Shown: piece after piece, positions 25,334 through 34,356 of the stretch
Layout: every line of letters starts with the position of its first letter
How positions within the stretch are numbered: position 1 is the first letter of the stretch
Assembly: GCA_020744425.1 (NCBI GenBank)
Contig: JAGMUV010000001.1
Span: 4,340,001 to 4,404,000 of the forward strand
Direction: 5' to 3'
DNA from: Dactylonectria macrodidyma
Taxonomy: Eukaryota > Ascomycota > Sordariomycetes > Hypocreales > Nectriaceae
Length of the DNA stretch: 64,000 nucleotides
The notes under the pieces: model-generated
What the model saw: only the letters and a program-made list of their open reading frames with translations
Database searches by the model: none
What the model was told of the DNA's origin: nothing
Made by a program: the position numbers and the translations under genes

Positions 25334-25476
25334 TATTACGACCTGGGCGAGCCGGGCGTGCATGAGACCCTATTTAATAGCTGTTATCCACACCTATGAT
25401 TGCTACCATTGTGATTATAGACTTATCTTTTGGCCTAATGGGCTAGGAGACGTAATGCGAAGTGTGGATCGTTACA
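25334..25476. mobile_element. 143-bp solo-LTR-like insert inside element C
   Basis: A GC-rich, unmutated segment starting TATTACGACC and ending GGATCGTTACA (ends are near inverted repeats). It is flanked on both sides by TCTAG (25329-25333 and 25477-25481). The 5-bp duplication and TG..CA-like ends suggest a solo LTR or a very short non-autonomous LTR element. No coding capacity. Confidence 0.65.
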
Positions 25477-25730
25477 TCTAGAGGAGTCAGTACTATAAGT
25501 ATAAGCTCTGGCTTATTAGTCTTTATAGGATTAAGGAAGTCCTAAAGGTCCTCTCTTTTAGCCTTTATCTTAAGTGTTTTAAACTAAGTAATTTAATTAT
25601 CTTCTATAATAAGCCTAGTAGTCGAATTAGTTATTATTATTCTTAGTAAGTATTCTATAAATGCTTATATATAATCTATACTTAATTAAGTATTTAATTA
25701 AGTAATAATATAATATATAAGACTCTTAAT

Positions 25731-25939
25731 TATTAGAAAGCTAGTATAGTACTTAAATGACTTAATTATATATATATTATTTGTATGTATATGGAAAGTC
25801 TCCTGGCCATAACTATATATATATTCTAATTACTATTAAAAGTGGGGGCCTGAAGTATCTACACTAATAGGCAGTCTTAACCCTAGAGGTTACTATATGA
25901 CTGCCCGATCAGGTGCTTTATATATAATCCAATCTAATA
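25731..25939 (-). repeat. Element C right LTR (5' LTR in transcription sense)
   Basis: 209 bp, less mutated than its partner (for example gactgcccgatcaggtgc). Differences from the left LTR are transitions. Confidence 0.85.
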
Positions 25940-25944
25940 TATTC

Positions 25945-26337
25945 ATAAGCTAGTTTATATAGAGTATAGAGTAGCTTAAAGATAGATTCCTAAAGGATAG
26001 ACTAGAGTCTATATTAATAGAGCAGTTAGGTTATACTTATTAAGTAGTAATTATAGTATTATATTAAGTAATAGTTAATATATAATAATATATAGTAGTT
26101 AGAGTAAATTAAAGTAACTAAGTTATATTAATAGCTAAGGAGCTGCTTATTCTAGATATACACTTCTTAAGTATCTATATATTAAATAGATTGCAGGTTC
26201 TGTAAATTATGCAATCTATAGATTATAACGATCCTGAGAGTTACGATCCTTAGGTTATTAGATGAAATTTATAAGTATTATATTACTGCCGGTCCTGACC
26301 GCCTTTGGACCCCTTGGGTTGAGCATGGGTCGTGACA
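25945..26337 (-). repeat. Remaining 393 bp of element A right LTR
   Basis: Continues the alignment to the left LTR from its base 17 onward. Mutated up to about 26285 and then GC-rich to the terminal GGTCGTGACA. Followed by CTGTA (26338-26342), the target duplication. Confidence 0.85.
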
Positions 26338-26342
26338 CTGTA

Positions 26343-27457
26343 TGTAATAAAGAGGACTTTTATTAATAAAGTCATTACTGTCTTTTTCATCTCTTAGGTA
26401 AGAAAGAATAGGCAGTAAGGTTCCTCAAAGTTTGCATCATGACTCTAGACCTAGAGTTAGTACTGAACGTCCAGGGTGGGAGAAAGCGCTGAAAGAGAAA
26501 ACGCGCTAATTATAACAAGGCAGGCAGTTCCTAGTGCTCAGAACCGATTTCCTTTTACTAACGAAGCCACCTGCCGGTTTCTCCTCACTATAGCAGACGC
26601 AGATAATAGAAAGTGCGTAATGTAAAAGCTCTTAAAGAGTGGGCATAGAACCTATTACTTATAGAAGGAAGCCATTAGGAGGCATCGTACGGATAAGATA
26701 AAAATAGTTAAATTATAGAATAAATTAGGAATTATCATACTAAGCGTGCTTAAAGGGTTAAGGTGAATATAATAGGTAGTAGTAATATGTTAATTGATTG
26801 TTGTCTATAGTTATTTATAGTATGGAGTACTCTATTTTATAAAGTTAAAGCAAATAGCTAGATTATTAACGCAGTGGATTCCTAAGGCTATGAAGATCAT
26901 GCCTACCCTGCGATAGGAGTTCTACAGAGTAGTAGCTGCTAAATAAAAACCCACCTTTCCAAGGCCGCTAACCAGTTGCGCAACGTTTTACAAGGCCTAT
27001 ACAAATTTGGACCAATAAAAGCCCGAGAAACTTTTTGAGCTCCATAAAACTGGGGCCCACTTTAAAACAGCAGGCATCCAATCGTTAAACGATTTGCGGC
27101 CATATGGACCAATCAGAGCTAGAGAAACTTTTTGACCTGTCTGCACTAAAGACTTAATGTAAAGACAGCCTTCGGCTGAACAATACGGGAGTTTTATAGA
27201 GGAGTTCCTTAAAGTCCTTTTATTTCTAGGTTATCTATGCGGTAGGCAAGCGGCACGGTCCTTAGAGCTCCTTACCCTATAGCATCAGAATAAAGCTAAC
27301 GGCGGGATACGAAATATCCTTTTCGACCGCGGGCTTATTATGCTCATCGCCGGCTATTATAAAGGATTCTCAAAAACCAAACGGTTATCCGCCGTTTTCT
27401 CCCCCGCGAGATTACTATCCTGGTTATTTATTATCTCTGACTTGCATTACTATTCTA
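26343..27457. other. Intergenic, no gene; contains a degenerate direct repeat
   Basis: Return to moderate GC after the nest. No coding frame of note. A roughly 36-bp imperfect direct repeat occurs at 27005-27040 and 27103-27138. Confidence 0.45.
27005..27138. repeat. Pair of imperfect 36-bp direct repeats
   Basis: Both copies share the cores ggaccaat and gagaaactttttga at the same spacing. They may be the remains of a small dispersed repeat; only the pair is seen here. Confidence 0.55.
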
Positions 27458-27721
27458 GGCGGATATGCAGGCGAACTCGTAGAGATATGGAAGGCCGTAT
27501 TAGCTAAACAGGGTGCGGTTGACGAGAAGTCGGAGGATAAGGAGCGGATGTGGCCGAGAGAGGTGGAGCTTCTCAAGGTGTTAAAGCCGGAGGTGGTCGA
27601 CTGTGTGCCTGTGGGCAAGGTAAGGGTCATGATGGCTGGCGGCGATGGTGGTAGGGGGGGCAAAGGCGGTAATGGTAAGGGATTGAAGAAGAAGTACCCA
27701 AGAGTCAATAGAGCTCTGTAA
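27458..27721 (+). pseudogene. Gene relic: C-terminal exon-like frame
   Basis: An open frame of about 87 codons ends at TAA 27719-27721. The first part is protein-like (LVEIWKAVLAKQGAVDEKSE, then MWPREVELLKVLKPEVVDC) and the end is Gly/Lys-rich. It is immediately preceded by ctgacttgcattactattctag, a typical fungal branch site plus 3' splice site, so it looks like a last exon. I found no plausible upstream exon or start codon. Family not recognised. Probably the stump of a gene truncated on its 5' side. Confidence 0.35.
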
Positions 27722-27791
27722 CGGAGCATCACGTCCCTTGCAGGGCTATGAATCTATGAACAACATCTACTGGTGCAAGGCTGCGCATATG

Positions 27792-28420
27792 TCACGAGTT
27801 GATTACCTCCGGCCCCGACTTTGTCTTCGCAAGCTCAAAAGCCCGCAACACATCCGCTCTCTGCTCCTCTGAAATCCACCGAAACTCAACACCCCCGGCC
27901 CGACCAACCCGGACCTCATCCTCGGTAGCCCAGACAAACGCCTGATGCTCTTCCGGATCCAGCACCACCTCGGGCAGCTTCTCCTCGCCACCGCCGCCCT
28001 CCACCTCGACGATAAACGAGACCTTGCGCCACCTAGACCAACCATCAGTGCCGTAAATGACTTTCCCCGTGTCCGGGTCGGCGTCAATCCACGAGTAGGA
28101 CCCCAAGTGGGCGGTGATGGCGCTTGCGCGCAGGCCGGTTCCTCGTAGAGTTCGCGGGCGGCGGCTGCGAGGAGGTTAGGTTCGTGGGATTCGGCGCCGC
28201 CTCCGGGAAGTTCCCAGCGGTGGGAGAAGGATTCGGATGGGGAGCGCTGGAGGAGGAGGACTCTTGGTGGGGGTAGCCCCTGATGGTGGAGGACGGCGAT
28301 GCCGACGCAGAGGCGGCTGTCTTCGCGGACGATCCAGATTGAGACGGGGATGTTGTAGTGTGGGAGGAGGGAGGGATGGGCGGTGTAGGATAGGGGCGAG
28401 TTTGGGGGAGGCGGAGGCAT
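27792..28420 (-). pseudogene. Nudix hydrolase with a 1-bp frameshift inside the Nudix box
   Basis: The frame from ATG 28420 runs MPPPPPNSPLSYTAHPSLLP, a beta-strand stretch, then RWELPGGG and RELYEE, i.e. the first two thirds of a Nudix box (GX5EX7REUXEEXGU, here with one extra residue before RE). Right after EE the frame is lost. Shifting by one base at about 28138-28141 resumes with TGLRASAITAHLGSYSWIDA and a normal C-terminal half ending at 27792. Nudix enzymes cleave nucleoside diphosphates linked to other groups; the two Glu of the box bind the metal. If the lesion is real the product lacks the second half of the fold. A sequencing error is the alternative. No intron signals explain the shift. 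Confidence 0.7.
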
Positions 28421-28584
28421 GTTGGTAGTTGGGGTGGGAATTATTTCGAGCACGGTGTGTAGGTAGGTGGTGAGGGTGTCTCTAGCGTGAGAGAAAGATG
28501 ATGGTGAGAGGGAAGGTATCAGGCGCCGAGGGGCCGTTGATGACGGAAATTTAACACCTTGCCGCTGCCTATCGATGCCTAGAT

Positions 28585-29260
28585 GTGACAAGAGTAAGAC
28601 GGGTTAGCCTTCCACGCATTGGATCCGTCGTCACTGATGCGCCGTTTTTCACAGAGGCCTTGACATTCAACGATCGTATCTATGAGACAATCGGATCCTA
28701 CGGCTATCGCGCAGGGGTTTCATTCGTATCTGGACAACTCAATTTCGTCAAGCAGGTGTTGTTAAACCGTAAATACCCCCTCGGCAAAAGTCCTGCTGAT
28801 TGGATAACCTTGATAAACAAAGTGGCCAACTCTGGAGACGAAGCGGCAATGAAAGAGCTTCTAACTACCATCAGACTAGTAAGGACCTTAAATCTCTAGA
28901 TGTATATTTCTACTGACAGAAAATTTGCAGACGATTGCTGCCAGGAACTACCTCGACGATTCCGTCTTGAGTCTCGGATTCCAGGCTGCTGGCCGGGTGC
29001 TGACTCAGGAGATGAAAGATGCACACGAGTTCATTCCTGAGCTCAAAAATATCCACTTGGCCTGGACGGAATGGGAGCCAGACTTCTATGCCGCCGCTGC
29101 CACACACACTACTACTTGGTTGACGAGTCACACAGGACTCATCCTGTCAAAGTTAGCTGATGGTGGGACGCTGACGAACGCCGCGGCCTCAAAACTTGTG
29201 TATGAGACGACTTTGCTGGCGGCACAGGCCAGCAAAGTCAAGTCTCCATTAGCGGATTAG
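28585..29260 (+). CDS. Hypothetical protein, two exons, 5' end unresolved
   Basis: Exon 28585-28878 and exon 28931-29260 join in phase 0 across a 52-bp intron (gtaagg...ctgac...ttgcag). The joined frame gives about 207 residues. Typical parts are FNDRIYETIGSYGYRAGVSF, VSGQLNFVKQVLL and a second exon of amphipathic helices ending KVKSPLAD. There is no ATG upstream: the frame is closed at 28552-28554 and the divergent Nudix gene begins only about 165 bp away. The gene is therefore probably 5'-truncated, or a first exon is missed. By memory only, the layout resembles the helical C-terminal tail of large fungal GH18/LysM chitinase-like proteins; I would not name it on that. Confidence 0.4.
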
Positions 29261-30394
29261 GTGAAATCTTGTTTTCCAAGCCTATATATTATGAGCTACT
29301 GTGTATTGCATTATTCTCATCCGGTATATAACTGTCATGGCATATCAGACCTCCCTTTTGTTTGAAAGGCTTCACAGCTAACCCTCCTACACCTATTTCT
29401 TGTGTGAATTGACGGGGAGAAAACGTCAGTTCGTGCAAACTAAGATCGCTCGATGGACCCCGTTTTTCAAATTGGTATTTCCATGGTTGAGTGTTCTTTG
29501 GTTGTCACCTCCCTCCATACTTGGCCCACACGGGACTACCATGATCGCATCTATCACTGAACAATGGTAACGTATTTTTCAAGCAAATTGGGGAATTTGA
29601 TACGCTGACCGCCTGAAACTATTAACAACCATATGAATCATTTTTTTTGCTCGATAAATGGGTTCATGTACTGCCCACAAAAGAGTCTGCTGATAGTCCG
29701 GCATACGAAGTACGTCGCCTTCAGCAGGATTCAAGCAAGGCATTCGTATACATTCATGCAGCTCACCCGTACCGCCACAAAAATAGATTCTGAAAGGTCG
29801 ACCCCAGATCTTGAAGCATCTCTATATCTCTATTAAATTTGCTAGCTTTCAATTGGGCTCGCCGAGGTGAAGCCTGGGTCGGTGCTGAACCTATCACCTG
29901 AACTGCAATTCGGCACACAGACGGGACAGCCTAGCTAACCCTGTAGCGGGGCCCTGGATCCTTGCATGCAAGCTCCTGGGGCACCTGTGATAGCGGAGCT
30001 TAGCGCCTGGCTCTGGGTTCATACCTAATGAAGTAACGCCAAGACAACAAGGTTCAGCCAGGAGTTGGAAAATGACAGCGGGAAAACAAATCGCTTGTTC
30101 TCCTCTCTTTCATGCCACAGAAAAAGGCTGCCCCTGACGCGCGCAGAGCAACTCTTCTTGGAGTTCTACATATCGATGAACTCGTCTTGAATCGCCACGG
30201 CAATTTCAACGATGTACCGGCGACTGCTCACTAAAAGCAGAGACTTCCGCCCGTTTGCCGTCCCAGCACAACCCGTATTCAGGGCAAGAATTTCCTTCTC
30301 ATCCAGGCCCAAAACCTTCCGCTCCGTCCGACAGCTGTCGAAGAGTTTGGTCGCAATACGGTCGTCTAGCAATCAACCCACGAACAGTCAACTC
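29261..30394. other. Intergenic, no supported gene
   Basis: Short frames (for example around 29633-29836) lack protein-like composition. The last about 180 bp are open in the same frame as the next gene and may be 5' UTR or an N-terminal extension. Confidence 0.4.
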
Positions 30395-31152
30395 ATGGAC
30401 GCCCAGGAAGACCTCGGTTTTAATATCTTAAAATCGGAGATCACTGGCCCAGAGTTCCACGATTCTGTTTGGGGCTTCGTTGTAAGCATTCGCTCTCTAG
30501 ACCTGAGTGTATATAACTGACTAGAAGATAGATCTATCGCTGCGTTGAAGGCAATGACGCTGCGTGGGAGCGCATGCTGGAAGCGATTCGACAACATGTC
30601 AGTGATTACCTCGAGCACCATCCTCGCAAGGATTTGAAGGACCTTGCGCCCTTCCATGACTTACATGTCATTGACGATAAAGCGCTTTAGTAAGTCTCGT
30701 CTGCGTGCAGTGCTCTCAATTGTCCTCAATGTCCGCATGCTAAGGAGTCACGGGGATGTATTAGCGGGGCACCGATTCATAAACTCAGAGAACACTTCAA
30801 AACTTGGGCACCAAAGAACCTTGAATCGAGACTTCGTCCAGATTCTACGTCTACAGTAGCGGACGTAATCTCCACAGCTGCCGGCAGCACGCCGAGATAC
30901 AACTTCTTCCTTGCGGTCGATGAGAGCGATGTGTTGCGCTCTGACAATCCAGACTTAAATTTAAACTCGCCACTCCTCAAATTGGTGTCCCTGGAATGGG
31001 ACTATACGGAGATGTGTCAGACCACTCATCCGTACTTCCTAGAAGGGTTTGTGGAGCTGGATGAGCAAGATGGGGGGTGGGCAGAGGCGTATCTCAGTGA
31101 CTATGTCGATATTTATAACCACTTGCAACGAATGGATTGGGACGACTTGTAG
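30395..31152 (+). CDS. Fungal hypothetical protein, three exons
   Basis: Exons 30395-30481, 30532-30689 and 30765-31152 join in frame to 210 residues. Intron 1 is gtaagc...ctgac...gatag; intron 2 is gtaagt...attag. The product contains WGFVIYRC, NDAAWERMLEAIRQHVSDYL, a middle with DLHVIDDKALYGAP, then YNFFLAVDESDVLRS and an acidic C-terminus (GGWAEAYLSDYVDIYNHLQ). This GFVIYR...W...IR...VDE...LV pattern is a lineage-expanded fungal family known to me only as hypothetical, without known catalysis. ATG 30395 was preferred; an in-frame ATG at 30212 would add 61 residues, including a basic Ser/Arg-rich leader that could be a mitochondrial presequence. Confidence 0.7.
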
Positions 31153-31731
31153 GCCACGGTGGTGAACTTGGATTGGATCAGTACAAGACCACTATGATAA
31201 GTCGCTGGAGACGAGGGGAAGCAAGGCTAGTTGGTCTCATCTCCAGCTGCTACGTGGGAATTAGCTGTGTGAGGCAACCTGCACGTCCCGATTTACTAGG
31301 GAACAGAAATTGAATTGATGTTCTAGTGTAATTGAAGACATCGTAGCTTACTTAAACTCCCTCGTGACAACAGAGGATCGAAAAGTTCAAGTTTATAATA
31401 TCTTGAGCTACTGAAATGCTTATTAAGCGGCATGGCATGCTACCTATACGGCCGTCACTCAGCTGGTGAAACTTGAGTCGAAAACTTAAACCAAACAACC
31501 CGACGGGCATTGTTTCCTTGTCTTCCAGGCTCGGTCTCTCAGTTTGGATACCCCACTGCAACGCGCGCGGCTAGAGCATTCTGTCGGATAAACCGTTAGG
31601 CCACCGTGCCACAAAATTTGGATCCTTAGTAGCACAGTGTTTATCTTTACCTATCTGACACATTCTTATGCCGCGCGCCCTGAATCTGACGCCGCTCTTA
31701 TCATTTGTCCGGTCACACACTCTCCGCTGTG
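31153..31731. other. Intergenic with a tRNA-like fragment
   Basis: No gene. On the minus strand at about 31615-31570 the sequence ggcacggtggcctaacggtt resembles a tRNA acceptor strand, D-arm and A-box, but no matching anticodon arm, T-loop or 3' acceptor strand follows. It may be the head of a degenerate tRNA-derived SINE. Confidence 0.3.
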
Positions 31732-31957
31732 CAAGTTATATTAATAGGTAAGGCGTTACTTATATTAAATAGGTACCTCTAAGTAACTATATACTAAGGG
31801 GTTTTTAGGGACTATTTTTATTATATAATTAGTCTAAGGTATGATTATTAGAACTGAAACTCAGTTCTATCAGTCTAGGTAGGACCTATATAACTACCTG
31901 GGGTTCTGCTGTTCTTAACTGCCTGGCCAGGATATAGGTCGCGGCCTGGGCCGTGAT
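31732..31957 (-). repeat. Truncated LTR related to element B
   Basis: Read on the minus strand from 31957, several blocks follow the order of B's LTR: cagttaagaacagcagaac, agactgatagaact, cttagtatatagtta and tatttaatataag. It ends with attaatataactt, where B's LTR goes on for another 150 bp. The copy is diverged and truncated and has no visible partner, so it is a relic of a related gypsy family. Confidence 0.6.
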
Positions 31958-33020
31958 AGAAACCGCCCTCGACCTACTCTCTACCACGTACAGGCTAACT
32001 AGAGCGCACAACCGTTACAGCAATCTCGCCAGGATCTAGAGTATAAATAAAGAGCTAAAAGAAACAGAAGCAAGGAGAACTTTAAGAAGAAATAAAGCAT
32101 TCTTAGGAATAGCGGCCTTCATATTCATCAGATTTACGACGCTGAGGTATATATGTGCATATGCTGGAGAGGCGAGAAGTATGGATTCAAGTCTTCTCAT
32201 CAGGCGTTCCTGTTGTCAGATAAGGAACAAGTCAGGGCCTATCATTACAACATAGCCAAGCTATAACTAACAGGACACGGCAGAATGTTGCATCTAGCAG
32301 ATGGAAGTGATCATGTGTGTGAGAAGCTCTTGCTATTCTTCCTATCTAATGAGGGTCTTTGGGTCAGTCTTATAGATGAAGAGACTGATGATGACCTCGG
32401 ACAGCCAAGGGGGTCCGGATGCTACGGACTATTTGACTTTATCTAGCTATCCCCCTGATCATAGCTTGTGACGAAGCTGATGACTAGGCCAGTGACGAGG
32501 AAAGTGGCTGTGGAACCTTATGATGAAGAGCAGAAAGCTTGACTGTTGTCATAGCTGCAAAATCCGATATCCCGAAATGTGACACAGAACGAAAGTTTTC
32601 TATTAACAGTGCTGATGGCGGCTGTAGGTGTTGTAGAGGAGAAGAACGATCAAAATCACGACCGCCTTTATCCCAAGACTACCGCTGTCCCAAGATAGGA
32701 GGATGAAGAGAGTTCCTTGACTCATTAAAGAACAACGACGAGACTTAGGCAGGTTTGATATCCTCCTGTAGGATGAGTACACGGTGGCCAGGCCATTATC
32801 ACCTTGCGATGCGACTGCTAGCTCTATCACATCAGCTTCGAAATTCCTCCGCCTATCACTTTCCCACAACAAACTCCCCACCGAGCCCGCCGGATATCTG
32901 TCTGACGCTAGCTTCCTTTATAGTCAAATTTGTCGAGCGTTGTCGTCTCCCTTTCTTGTGAGCCCTTTGGCCATGTCAATGTCCCTGGGAGCCTAAATAG
33001 GCAAGCGCACATCTTCGAGA
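31958..33020. other. Intergenic with one short coding relic
   Basis: At about 32125-32266 on the plus strand a short frame reads YDAEVYMCICWRGEKYGF and then QAFLLSDKEQVRAYHYNIAK before a stop. It is protein-like but isolated and without start. The remainder shows nothing I can name. Confidence 0.35.
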
Positions 33021-34356
33021 TTAGCTCGTCCTCCTGAGCGATAACGAGGTCCCAGGCCCAAAGCGATCGTTGAACTGCTTGGTGTCGCTTTGTGCCTTAC
33101 TTGGCTTTCTTGCGTCAGTGTTCGATAGTCCCTGATCGCGATCTTGTGGATTTTGTTGAAGAGATCTTAAATTTTCAGCATCTAGCTTTGTGAGAGCTGC
33201 TATAGATTGCTGAACGGTTTCGTCTGTTACTTGCCCGCCGAGATACCGTGAACGGCCTTTGAGATTGACCCCCCTGGCTGTGACAAGATCATTGACAGTT
33301 GAAACCGTAAAGGCATAGCTGTTGTCTGCTAACGTAATGTCCTCAAAGACATTGCTTCGCTCGTCGGCAGTATCGTTTGCCTCAGAGACAATTTCGATGC
33401 AACGACCGATGCTTTCCTTTGTCTGCTGGAGTCGTGCCAGTTGCGTAGCGACAGTTTCGGAGCCCACCTCTTTCGACGACACAGCCTCCAACTGCTTATC
33501 GATCAAAGCTTCATGAGTCTGCAGACGGCTAATGAGAGACTGAACAGAGCCCCTGGCCTCGCCTAACCCTGATTTGACGTGTTTATGGGCTGATGGACGA
33601 TCTGAGAATCGCGCATGTTCCGTAGATGCTGATTCAAACTGTGCGATCTGAGCGGATAGTCTAGCACACATATCGAGACCTCGCTGGGTGCTCTTCTTTT
33701 CTTCCAGCATGGCATGGCATTCAACTGCGATGTCATCAACAGCCGTGACATCTCCAGACTGAAGCCGAGCTATCTTTTCTTGCACGTCTCTGAGGTGAGT
33801 GTCCAGGTCGCTTGTGGTGTCAGAGATCATGTCCTTATAGTTTTCAAGGACCTCAGGTGAAATTGCAGCGACGCAGCTGTAATAGATTGGAAAATGAGTT
33901 GGAGATCCCAAGCAGGACAATATTTAAATTCAGGGCCACTCACAGGTTTGCATTCGCCAGAGCAATGTTAATGGTGGACTTATACGTAGTCAGCATGGTC
34001 CTGAAGTCGTTTATGTCGCCTTGAAGATATTTCTGGGTGATCCAATCGCGTGCACTAGGTCGCGATCCATCGGAGTGTTTCGTGCATCGTGCAATGACTT
34101 TTGCATAATCTTCGCACACGGTACCACACCGCTGGAGGGGAAGCTCGAGGCCTTTGAAGTCGAGGGTTGGATTGTTAGCTATGGTCTCCAGAAGGAGACC
34201 CAAGACTACAGTCAGGTCATTGACTTCTGCCTTGAGCGCCCGGGCGTCTTTGTTTTGGCTCTGGTAGCTACGGATGATGTTGTGAAGTGTTGTGCTAGCC
34301 GTCAGGGCGAACCCCCCTACCGCTAGAACACTTGTAGTTACGCTGACCGGGTCCAT
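33021..34356 (-). CDS. PigL_N-like fungal protein (azaphilone cluster protein L N-terminal type)
   Basis: Exon 1 (34356-33944) and exon 2 (33876-33021) join across a 67-bp intron (gtgagt...attacag) to 422 residues. The N-terminus MDPVSVTTSVLAVGGFALTA is the hydrophobic helix typical of the PigL_N/Helo-like class found at the N-terminus of fungal STAND/NLR and related proteins. The rest is mostly alpha-helical with long coiled-coil stretches (for example LDTHLRDVQEKIARLQSGD). The protein ends in a Gln/Ser-rich disordered tail with no NB-ARC, ankyrin or other effector, so this is a stand-alone version. By family analogy it may act in heterokaryon incompatibility or membrane signalling; nothing here proves that. 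Confidence 0.75.

Larger units (their letters stand above)
20261..25939 (-). mobile_element. Element C: RIP-decayed Ty1/copia retrotransposon inside A's right LTR
   Basis: Total 5679 bp. The 209-bp LTRs start TGTTAGAAAG and end AATCTAACA in the left copy; the right copy carries G-to-A/C-to-T versions. The duplication TATTC is at 20256-20260 and 25940-25944. Pol reads on the minus strand. Just inside the left LTR, the purine run of the polypurine tract (minus: aagctaaagggg) abuts the LTR start. All coding frames are broken by RIP-type stops. Confidence 0.85.
3255..26285. other. RIP-mutated AT-rich block
   Basis: Nearly continuous TA-rich sequence in which LTR pairs differ by transitions and coding relics carry stops at Gln, Arg and Trp codons. 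This is the known signature of RIP, which converts CpA to TpA in duplicated DNA during the sexual cycle of Pezizomycotina. Mutation stops abruptly near 26285: the last 50 bases of A's right LTR are GC-rich. GC-rich islets remain at about 18200-18480, 18720-19150 and 25334-25476. Confidence 0.85.
3255..26337 (-). mobile_element. Element A: RIP-decayed Ty3/gypsy LTR retrotransposon, host of the nest
   Basis: A 409-bp LTR at 3255-3663 recurs at the right end as two pieces, 20245-20260 and 25945-26337. The copies differ almost only by C/T and G/A transitions, as RIP predicts. Both ends are flanked by CTGTA (3250-3254 and 26338-26342). Removing the nested elements B and C and their duplications leaves about 8.5 kb, a normal gypsy length. 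Pol reads on the minus strand (reverse transcriptase near 7540, gag zinc knuckle near 9985), so the 5' LTR is the right-hand one. Every reading frame is closed by stops at former CAA, CAG, CGA or TGG codons, so the copy is dead. Confidence 0.85.

Noticed and set aside
3255..26285. AT-rich block as a centromere or as mitochondrial DNA
   Set aside because: LTR pairs, target duplications, pol motifs and transition-only differences explain it as RIP-mutated retrotransposons. No mitochondrial genes are present.
27424..27732. 102-codon minus-strand frame
   Set aside because: Pro/Leu/Ser-rich shadow of the more protein-like plus-strand relic at 27458-27721.
28237..28428. Gly/Arg-rich plus-strand frame
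   Set aside because: Shadow of the Nudix gene's Pro-rich N-terminus.
31570..31617. Functional tRNA gene
   Set aside because: Only the 5' half resembles a tRNA; there is no T-arm or closing acceptor strand.
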